Origin: Cyathus striatus
Taxonomy: Eukaryota; Basidiomycota; Agaricomycetes; Agaricales; Nidulariaceae
Assembly: GCA_025738555.1 (NCBI GenBank)
Contig: JAOVFP010000008.1
Location: forward strand, 4,030,001 to 4,094,000
Direction of reading: 5' to 3'
Length of the DNA stretch: 64,000 nucleotides
How positions within the stretch are numbered: the first letter of the stretch is position 1; each line of letters opens with the position of its first letter. The notes beneath the pieces were generated by a model that made no database searches, was not told the origin of the DNA, and saw only the letters and a program-made list of their open reading frames with translations. A program made the position numbers and the translations under genes. Shown in pieces: positions 56,825-64,000 of the stretch.

Positions 56825-58990
56825 TTACAGATCTCTGTTCTTCTTTCTCTTTCCATCCTTCCGTTTCTCTTTCTCCTTCTCTTTTCCTTTAGTTTGTTCT
56901 CTTGCTCTTTCTTTTCCCTTTCCCTTCCCCTTGTCTTTGCTTTTCAAATTGTCAGAAATCTCCTCATCTTCTGAATCCTCTTCTGCATCTTTCTTAGCAG
57001 CCTTCTGCTGTTTCTCAATCTTATTAAGAATTGCCTTTAACATGTCTTGAGTTTGTGACTTTCCTCTCCAAACCTCATAATCAGAAATGCCTTCTTTTCC
57101 CTGAAGCCAAAGCTCCATTTGAGGATAAAGATGAAGTCTCACAAATACACCCTTCCACCTGTAGTATGCCGGTACTGACATAAATATTGGTGCAATGACA
57201 TATATACCAGGCAATTTTCCTTTCCATTTTCCACCAGAAACTAATGATGGAAGTTGCTTAATAATATTTTCAATGAATAACCATTTGGCATAGTTCAAAC
57301 GTATATTCACAATACCATAGTCACGTAAAGCACTGGGAATCTTAAATAGATCAATTAACTTTTGCTGATCTAAGCTTGTTTCCCTTAACTTAGAGGTGGA
57401 AGGTGTTGAAGTATCCACATTGGAATCTGATGGAACACTAGATATATTTGATGTTTTTGTTGTACCAAAACCATCCTAAATTCCAGTTAAGTTATGTACT
57501 AGTTCTGAAATGAATTGTAACTTACAAGTAAAATCTTGCAATATGTATTTTTATTTATGTCTAAATTCCATTCTACTTGCCGGTTTGTATCACTTAATAA
57601 CTCTGAATATTGACCAGTAAAATTCCATCCTTCACTTTCCCATAAAAATACATATGGATTGGATGCTTCAATCAACTTATACTTCTGCCCAATATATTTC
57701 AAAATCTTAGATAGAAGAACTTGAATTTCAATTTTTGAAATGAAAATATTGGATCAGAAGCTGAGAAATCATTGTAAATATATAGTGTTCCAGTGGATAA
57801 AATTGCATTAGATGCAATCTCTGATGTTGTATCACTATCTCCAATATTATAGTTATTTCCAATTGCATTCTGGCGACTGTGTCCACCAGTAATCTTTGAG
57901 GCACCTTGAAGATCCAAAGATATATCATCTTCTTCAGAAATATACTCAAATTGTCTCATAAAATTTTCAAATTGCATTGGATCATAGAGCAATTCATTTT
58001 GAACAAGTTTATCAGATTCTGAAATAGAACTTCTGGATGAAGTTCTGGATGCAGAATGGCTTGAAGTAGATTGACTGGATGCAGAATGGTGTGAAAGTGA
58101 CCTTCTGCTAACCTTTGATGAAGAACTCATTGTAGGAGAATCAGGGGACTCAGATCTTCCCCTCTTATCAGCAAGTTTACGAGGAGTAGTTTCCACTAGA
58201 TCATAATGCTTAAAGTCCATCTCTTCTTCTTGAATTTGAAGAGGATATTTTGATTGTGAAAATACAGCTGAGCTCTCATTGTCATTAAACAAATTGTCCA
58301 TATTTCTGGACAGAGTATTAAATGAGTCTTGAGGAATAGATCTGTGAACCAAAGTTGCTGGTGTCACTGTTCCTGAGCGCTCACGGTAGTGGGGTGGAGG
58401 AGCAACTGAAATGTTGCTATGTTCTAGAATTCTTTCTGCACTGAAAGTCAAATAAAATGTTAGAAATACATATAGATAAATAAATAAAATGTACTTGGTT
58501 AGTTTTCTTGGTGGTCCAGCAGCCTCATTGCGCTGGTCTTCTTCAAGACGTTGAACAGAGGTAATTCTATAAGTGTATAAGATCACTGAAATTATATAGA
58601 CATTTTTACTTACTTATTCTTCTTTCTGATCACCACTTTTTTCATCTTAGAACTCACCTCCTTCACTTGTTCCTCCCCCTGTTGTTCAGTTTCAATGTCT
58701 ACTTTTCTCCCAGCCATCACAACCAGATCTTCCTCCTCTTCCTCTTCCTCTTCCTCCTCCTTCTCCTTCTCCTCCTCCTCCTCCTCCTCACTCACAACCT
58801 TTCTTCTCCCTCTGCCCTTTCTCCCACCTTTACTAACCTCTCCTGACTTACTTGCACCTCTCTTAGATCTGGAAATAGCAGCTTGAGGCCTGGCTGTTTC
58901 AGAAGTGCCAGAGTTGGTCTTAGACCTGGTAGAAGTGGCAGGAGCAGCAGCAGCAGCAGCTGTTGCAGATCTGAGAGCTCTGGGAGGCAT
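56825..58990 (-). CDS. partner gene of the KDZ-type element, function unknown
   Basis: ATG at 58990 (MPPRALRSATAAAAAAPATS). Exons inferred at about 58614-58990, 58499-58567, 57526-58440 and 56825-57475. The first exon is Ala/Lys-rich with a run of Glu. ITSVQRLEEDQRNEAAGPPR, SNISVAPPPHYRERSGT, a long Ser-rich stretch, YKLIEASNPYVFLWESEGW and IYVIAPIFMSVPAYYRWKGV are conserved in copies II and III where these survive. The tail is a Lys/Glu coiled-coil-like stretch. No known domain is recognised. One base appears to be missing from an A5 run at 57732-57736, shifting the frame inside exon 3; it could be decay or sequence error. Same strand as the cysteine-cluster gene and always upstream of it. 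Confidence 0.6.
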
Positions 58991-59299
58991 AGAAGTTGAA
59001 GTACAAAAAGCAGAGGTTAAATGATGCACTCTGATGGGGGGGGAGGGAAGGAACTTGATAATGCAGGTGCTTCTATATAATAGATACAGCGAGACATCAC
59101 AAGATTCAATTTATAAATAGCATGTGGCAGAAGATCATTCAACTTTCCATATAGGTCCTGCTGTTCTCGTCAACTGACAACTGTCAGGACAAAAATACAA
59201 CAGGACCTAAAGAAAGATCTCCGCCGAAGCAGAGAAGACAAAAAATTTACCCACACACAAAAGTGTAAGTGGGACTAATATATCTCATGCACCGAAGTG

Positions 59300-60250
59300 C
59301 ACGTCGCACAGCACAACAAGAATACAGCATGGGGGAGTAAACACAGACAGGGGGGGAGGACATACAATAAGGAGGGGTATATACAGTGCAATGAGAACAG
59401 TGAGGGGGGTACATGCCAACAAAGGGGAGTATGGTACATGGCATAACGAGAACACGGTGATGGGGGGTTAAGCACGGATGAGGGGAGAACAGTGCGCAGC
59501 GTAACGAGAATACGGCGAGGGTGGGTACGTGCAGGCGAAGAGGGATGGTGACGGCGTAATGAGAACACGGCGAAGAGGGGTACGTGCCAACGAGGGGGGA
59601 GAACCGTGCACAGAGTAACGAGACCACAGCGAGGGTGGGTACGCGCAGACAAGGGGGTGGTGCACGATGTAACGAGAACACGGTGAGGTGGGTACGTGCA
59701 GGCGAGGGGGGGATGGTGACGGCGTAACGAGAACATAACGAGGGGGTTACGCGCAGATGAAGGGGGATGGTGCACGACGTAAGGAGAACACGGCGAAGAG
59801 GGGTACGTGCCAACGAGGAGGGAGAACCGCACACAGCGTAACGAGACCACAGCGATGGTGGTTACGCGCAGATGAGGGGGGTGGTGCACGACGTAACGAG
59901 AACACGGCGAGGTGGGTACGTGCAGGCGAGGGGGGATGGTGACGGCGTAACGAGAACATAGCGAGGGGGTTATGCGCAGATGAGGGGGGTCGTGCACGAC
60001 GTAAGGAGAACATGGCGAAGAGGGGTACGTGCCAATGAGGGAGAACCTTGCACAGCGTAACGAGACCACAGCTAGGGTGGGTACACGCAGACAAGGGGGA
60101 TGGTAACGGCGTAACGAGAACATAGCGAGGGGGTTACGCGCAGATGAGGGGGGTTGGTGCACGACGTAAAGAGAACACGGCAAGGGGGGACGCGCCAAAG
60201 AGGGGGAGGACGGTGCGCAGCGTAACGAGAATACGGCGAGGGTGGGCGGC
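59300..60250. repeat. GC/CpG-rich minisatellite
   Basis: Imperfect ~45-55 bp units such as CGTAACGAGAACACGGCGAG followed by GTGGGTACGTGCAGGCGAGG, with a higher-order period near 225 bp (59716 versus 59941). Long ORFs here on both strands (for example 59275-60282 minus) are by-products of the repeat. Confidence 0.85.
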
Positions 60251-60499
60251 GCAACGAGAACACCAACCACGGCCATCGACACACGAAACGTGCAGCGTTT
60301 GCGCTATACAACAGAATCGCACACGCATATACCGGCATATGCTGTGCCGGCGAAGATACACGCCTGCCGTTGTATGACAGAATCGCCCTCACACGTACCG
60401 GCACATGGTATCCCGTCGAATATATACATCTGCTAAAAAAAAACAACGCGAGAGAGTGAATGAAACGTAAAAAAAAACATACGTTGTCGCCCTATCACG

Positions 60500-60527
60500 C
60501 AACCCTCAACCCTCAACCCTCAACCCT
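60500..60527. repeat. four CAACCCT units
   Basis: (CAACCCT)x4, one base longer per unit than the fungal telomere repeat (CCCTAA). Short and internal, so probably a chance or microsatellite array. Confidence 0.8.
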
Positions 60528-60890
60528 CCATCATGCTTGTAGTGTACGACGCTGCGGGACGACGGAACGAACGGGACTAAAAAGCAAACAGCGGGGCCAG
60601 GGAAAAAAGCAGGAAAGGGCGAAGGGGGGGAAGAAAGGGGAGGAAGAGAGGGGAGAAGCGAGTAACAAGTCCGAATAATTCTAGCAAACTCGAATACCAC
60701 GCACAGACCATTTGCGCATGGACCATGTCACATGACCGTTACGGTAAAAGCCGAAATGACATGTGAAAAGCGCACAGACCCTGACACGTGATCGTTGCGC
60801 ACGGACCATTCACACGGTCACGTGACCGCTTCGATGCGGAGAGATCTTATCATATGTTGTGTGGGAATTTGTGACAAGAGAGGTAAATGT
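60528..60890. other. CpG-rich end region of the KDZ-type element
   Basis: No gene. Contains several CACGTGA and CACATGACCG words (60.72-60.83 kb), possible E-box-like sites, before the subterminal repeats begin near 60.9 kb. Confidence 0.3.
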
Positions 60891-60899
60891 CAGAGACTG

Positions 60900-61190
60900 T
60901 ACTGAGAGTCCAGTGACTTACTCTCAGTAGATTCTCATTGGACTCTCTAAGATTCATCTCACTATAGTATCACTGGACTCTATGAGACTCTCACCCAATG
61001 AGAATTTACTGAGATTTTAGTGAGATGAAAATTGTTCATTTTCTCGATGTAGTCTCACCAATGTCTCACTAATATCTCTCTACACTCTCTGAAATACCAC
61101 TAAAATTAACCTGGATTCTCACTGGAGTATCAGAGAATCTCATGAGAATCTCACTGGATTCTACTGAGACTGTGGGTCAGTGACATGACC
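60900..61190. repeat. subterminal CTCACTGGACT repeats (right)
   Basis: Degenerate units like those at 53.03-53.55 kb, in both orientations. Confidence 0.75.
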
Positions 61191-61192
61191 TC

Positions 61193-61444
61193 GACTTTGC
61201 CATAAATATAGGCCACCAGCTGTTTGTCTAGAGCCTTCCACTTTTTGTATTCAGTGGGATCTTCAGGAGGAGAGTCAGAGGAGACTCCTTCAATGCCTAC
61301 ACCCAAAAAGAACATGTTCATCTTTTTGACCCATAAGTGCCAGTTGTTGGAGGTGAGGATGGGGATATTGGCTATAAGTCCAGCAGCATTGTTGAGAGAC
61401 ATAGTGAGTGATGAATGGAGTGATGAGGTTGGTGATGAAGGAAT
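61193..61444 (-). pseudogene. Copia family B gag, N-terminal part
   Basis: Encodes MSLNNAAGLIANIPILTSNN, WHLWVKKMNMFFLGVG and KALDKQLVAYIYGKV. It continues at 53003 once the 8.2 kb element is removed. Confidence 0.85.
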
Positions 61445-61449
61445 GAATG

Positions 61450-62138
61450 TGTCAGAAGTAACAAGAATAGAGGGGGTGGATGGAGAGAGAATAGAGAATA
61501 ACAGAGAGCAAGGAAGGTGATAAGGGAGTGAATAACTCAGACACAAACTGTTAGATATTCAGGGTTGCACAGCTTCTTTGACAGCTGTCACTTGTCACCT
61601 GTCATACTTGACAGTTCTGTGATTGACAGATCCTTGATTGACAGTTCTGTGATTGACAGATATGTGATTGACAGATTGACAGCTGTCAGTTACCTTAGTT
61701 ACATGGACCTTGGTTGGGACTTTGGTAGACACCCTCAGTATATATAAACACTCTGTAACTTGGTAGTAGTTAACAAGTTTCCTCCCCATCTTGTGTCTGT
61801 GTTAGTGTTTGTGTCTGAGTTATTCACTCCCTTATCACCTTCCTTGCTCTCTATTATTCTCTATTCTCTCTCCATCCACCCCCTCTATTCTTGTTACTTC
61901 TGACACAAACACTAACACAGACACAAGATGGGGAGGAAACTTGTTAACTACTACCAAGTTACAGAGTGTTTATATATACTGAGGGTGTCTACCAAAGTCC
62001 CAACCAAGGTCCATGTAACTAAAGTAACTGACAGCTGTCAATCTGTCAATCACATATCTGTCAATCACAGAACTGTCAAGTATAACAGGTGACAGGTGAC
62101 AGCTGTCAAAGAAGCTGTGCAACCCTGAATATCTAACA
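61450..62138 (-). mobile_element. family B LTR containing an opposite family B LTR
   Basis: TSD GAATG (61445-61449 and 62139-62143). The inner LTR is at 61549-61905. Confidence 0.88.
61549..61905 (+). mobile_element. solo LTR, Copia family B (nested, inverted)
   Basis: 357 bp, TSD CAAAC (61544-61548 and 61906-61910). Confidence 0.9.
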
Positions 62139-62291
62139 GAATGTGTTGCATGATGATGTATTAGTCATGTGACAGGTAGAGTCCCTGAGTATTCCATACA
62201 TGCCTACCCAGTAATACACAGAGGCTCTTGGCAGGAATAACACACTTGGTCCTTGGGTATATATAATACAACCCAACTTTCACTTGAACAA

Positions 62292-62365
62292 GACCATATA
62301 GCTCAGTTGGTTAGAGCACTCTGAAACTATTAGATAGGTCCCAGGTTCAAACCCTGGTGTGGTCA
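62292..62365 (+). tRNA. tRNA-like sequence in TRIM 5' LTR
   Basis: 74 nt cloverleaf with A and B boxes, as at 30831, except C-to-T in the anticodon stem (CTATTAG). Confidence 0.6.
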
Positions 62366-62382
62366 CTTTGCTACATCTAATA

Positions 62383-62399
62383 GGTTATGGGCCCCGAGC
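62383..62399 (+). other. primer-binding site of the TRIM
   Basis: GGTTATGGGCCCCGAGC immediately after the 5' LTR, identical to the site of the Copia family A element. Confidence 0.8.
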
Positions 62400-62638
62400 A
62401 CTACACTGTGTGTGGGAATCTGCTTATTCAGCAAAGTGTCTCACGGTCACATGATCCAAAAGTCACAAGACCTGCCACATCAGGGGAGAGTGTTGCATGA
62501 TGATGTATTAGTCATGTGACAGGTAGAGTCCCTGAGTATTCCATACATGCCTACTCAGTAATACACAGAGACTCTTGGCAGGAATAACACACTTGGTCCT
62601 TGGGTATATATAATACAACCCAACTTTCACTTGAACAA

Positions 62639-62712
62639 GACCATATAGCTCAGTTGGTTAGAGCACTCTGAAACTATCAGATAGGTCCCAGGTTCAAACC
62701 CTGGTGTGGTCA
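62639..62712 (+). tRNA. tRNA-like sequence in TRIM 3' LTR
   Basis: 74 nt, identical in fold to the copies at 30831 and 52259. Confidence 0.6.
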
Positions 62713-62729
62713 CTTTGCTACATCTAATA

Positions 62730-62849
62730 GAATGATGAATTGTAATGGGACTACCAGAACAATCAGAGGACTGTAATTGAAAAAGGTTGATTGGTGAATA
62801 AGCAGTGGTAATATGTTGTGGCAAAGATTAAAAGGCGGGGCCCATAACC
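62730..62849 (-). other. leader and primer site of Copia family B element
   Basis: Non-coding leader shared with 51.29-51.35 kb (GGACTACCAGAACAATCAGA). It ends at the primer site complement CGGGGCCCATAACC, directly against the 5' LTR at 62850. Confidence 0.75.
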
Positions 62850-63498
62850 TGTCAGAAGTAACAAGAATAGAGGGGGTGGATGGAGAGAGAATAGAGAATA
62901 ACAGAGAGCAAGGAAGGTGATAAGGGAGTGAATAACTCAGACACAAACACTGACACTGACACAAGATGGGGAGGAAACTTGTTATCAACTACCAAAGTAC
63001 AAGGGGTTTATATATACAAGAAAGCACAGCCATGTAACTAAGGTAACTGACAGCTTGTCAGAAGTAACTAGAATAAAGGAGGGTGGTTGAGAGGATAGAG
63101 AGTAATGAAGGAGCAAAGAGGGTGATGAGAGAGCAAATAACTCAAATACAAACACTAACACAGACACAAGATGGGGAGGAAACTTGTTTACTACTACCAA
63201 GTTACAGAGTGTTTATATATACTGAGGGTGTCTACCAAAGTCCCAACCAAGGTCCATGTAACTAAGGTAACTGACAGCTGTCAGTCTGTCAATCACATAT
63301 CTGTCAATCAAGGATCTGTCAATCACAGAACTGTCAAGTATGACAGGTGACATGACAGCTGTCAAAGAAGCTGTGCAACCCTGAATATCTAACACAGCTG
63401 TCAATCTGTCAATCACAGAACTGTCAAGTATGACAGGTGACATGTGACAGCTGTCAAAGAAGCTGTGCAACCCAGAATATCTAACAGAATATCTAACA
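62850..63498 (-). mobile_element. 5' LTR of Copia family B element, split by another B LTR
   Basis: Reverse LTR beginning TGTCAGAAG at 62850. The nested family B LTR at 63056-63394 has TSD CAGCT (63051-63055 and 63395-63399). The end GAATATCTAACA occurs twice (63475-63486 and 63487-63498). It inserted into the hAT transposase remnant. Confidence 0.85.
63056..63394 (-). mobile_element. solo LTR, Copia family B (nested)
   Basis: 339 bp, TSD CAGCT. Confidence 0.88.
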
Positions 63499-64000
63499 GA
63501 ATGACCACTGGGTCTTCACATCTAAAATAAGCATAAGTGGAGTACCACCAATGGCCAAATATCCTTCTCTAATCAATGCTGAAACCTTCTTAATCCATGC
63601 CTGCCAGCATTAGGGACTGGAACAAACTGCCTGAACAATTTTTTGAAGCTAAACAGTAATATTATTGATGAGACTTGAGGTTAATGCAAGAATGTGAAGA
63701 AATATTACCTTAAAAATTGTGCTGAAAGGGGGACATAAGCACAACACAGTCTCATTCACATTTTCATCTTCATCTGGATCAAAGGATACCACTTCGTCAT
63801 CAAGTAGTGTGTCCAGTGGAAGGGTGATTGCTCTCTTGGTATAATCTACTTCATGAGTTAGCCTTGCAACTCTCTGTGGAATCGAGAACCCCAATGCTTT
63901 CCAATAGCTGTGATTTCTATCAGAATACGAATTACAGAAGATTTAATAATAAATACAAGCCTTAATTGCTGCCAGATGAATTGTATGTGGCATACATCAT
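63499..64000 (-). pseudogene. hAT-family transposase fragment
   Basis: The right-hand exon encodes SYWKALGFSIPQRVARLTHE, LDDEVVSFDPDEDENVNETV and PPFSTIFK. After a GT-AG intron come LQKIVQAVCSSP, a premature TAA, then QAWIKKVSALIREG and LMLILDVKTQWSF. The LMLILDVKTxW block is typical of the hAT transposase catalytic region. Disabled by the stop and by the LTR at 63498; it continues beyond the window. Confidence 0.7.

Larger units (their letters stand above)
53004..61192 (-). mobile_element. 8.2 kb KDZ-type DNA transposon with two genes
   Basis: Flanked by GACTTTGCCA on both sides (52994-53003 and 61193-61202). Its removal restores the Copia gag frame (AYIYGKV to HDDYQYL), so the limits are accurate to about one base. 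The ends GTATGTTGCACTCTCCCACAG and (inverted) GAGGTCATGTCACTGACCCACAG share an imperfect TIR. Subterminal CTCACTGGACT repeats lie at 53.03-53.55 and 60.9-61.19 kb. Inside are a CxC5/CxC6 gene (53892-56283) and its partner (56825-58990), both minus, plus a GC-rich minisatellite (59.3-60.25 kb). An unclassified family within or near the KDZ superfamily. Confidence 0.8.
62144..62729 (+). mobile_element. complete TRIM retroelement with tRNA-like LTRs (family C)
   Basis: 586 bp. Two 239 bp LTRs (62144-62382 and 62491-62729) differ at three positions, all transitions. The 108 bp interior starts with GGTTATGGGCCCCGAGC (half-iMet primer site) and ends with the purine-rich CAGGGGAGAG before the 3' LTR. 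A GAATG duplication flanks it (62139-62143 and 62730-62734). LTR ends are TGTTG...TAATA, so 3' TA replaces the usual CA. There is no coding capacity, so mobilisation must come from another element; the shared primer site points to the Copia families here. Each LTR carries a TATA box (about 62258) 25-30 bp before a tRNA-like sequence. Confidence 0.93.

Noticed and set aside
59247..60282. Long minus-strand ORFs (195 and 335 codons)
   Set aside because: They run through a GC-rich minisatellite and repeat the same Pro/Ser/Arg-rich words in several frames; no domain or intron structure.
60500..60527. Interstitial telomere
   Set aside because: Only four 7 bp units, not the 6 bp fungal repeat, and located inside a transposon.

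Overview
The window is nuclear DNA of a filamentous fungus, most probably a basidiomycete of the Agaricomycetes. The evidence is the 49-65 bp GT-AG introns, the AP-1 mu and F-box genes, the CxC5/CxC6 cysteine-cluster genes known from KDZ-type transposons of these fungi, and Copia, hAT and Helitron relics. Only the first ~2.1 kb is ordinary host sequence. It holds the 5' part of an AP-1 mu-adaptin gene (minus strand) and a complete F-box gene (plus strand), sharing a ~330 bp divergent promoter with a perfect TGACGTCA site. From ~2.2 kb onward the window is a deeply nested transposon island in which CpG is almost absent.

Layout. (1) 2388-5232: a 2.8 kb DNA transposon with 120 bp perfect terminal inverted repeats (TIRs) and a 9 bp target-site duplication (TSD). 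Its only gene is an intact five-exon RecQ-type helicase. (2) 8.1-20.6 kb: a dead Helitron-type Pif1 helicase gene (minus strand), cut into five pieces by four insertions, each placed by its TSD and by the restored reading frame: a hAT-like element containing a second hAT, a TTA-target Harbinger-like element with further nested elements, an element with a 9 bp TSD, and a hAT-like element with GGTACCCATACC repeats. (3) 21.6-25.4 kb: solo LTRs and fold-back elements, including a 19 bp satellite. (4) 25464-30172: a Copia element with LTRs on both sides and an open pol but no capsid domain. (5) 30.2-33.6 kb: a broken plus-strand copy of a two-gene module. (6) 34995-37923: a non-autonomous element with a 9 bp TSD. 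(7) 38-50 kb: nested Copia fragments and solo LTRs, an alpha-kinase fragment, a third copy of the module's first gene, and a 732 bp micro-inversion inside an LTR. (8) 53004-61192: an 8.2 kb transposon inserted into a Copia gag gene, carrying the best copy of the two-gene module. (9) 61.2-63.5 kb: nested family B LTRs and a complete 586 bp TRIM. (10) 63.5-64 kb: a hAT transposase fragment.

Three things stand out. First, two unrelated LTR families carry a tRNA-like sequence with A and B boxes inside the LTR. One is present as a complete TRIM (239 bp LTRs, 108 bp interior, primer-binding site, polypurine tract, 5 bp TSD) and as several solo LTRs. Second, the RecQ helicase is the sole cargo of a Mutator-like element whose long TIRs are themselves palindromic. 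Third, the 8.2 kb KDZ-type element pairs a cysteine-cluster/putative D-D-E protein with an uncharacterised partner gene. The partner recurs in the window, and related ends occur on smaller elements. The retroelements are primed from the anticodon arm of initiator tRNA-Met (half-tRNA priming).
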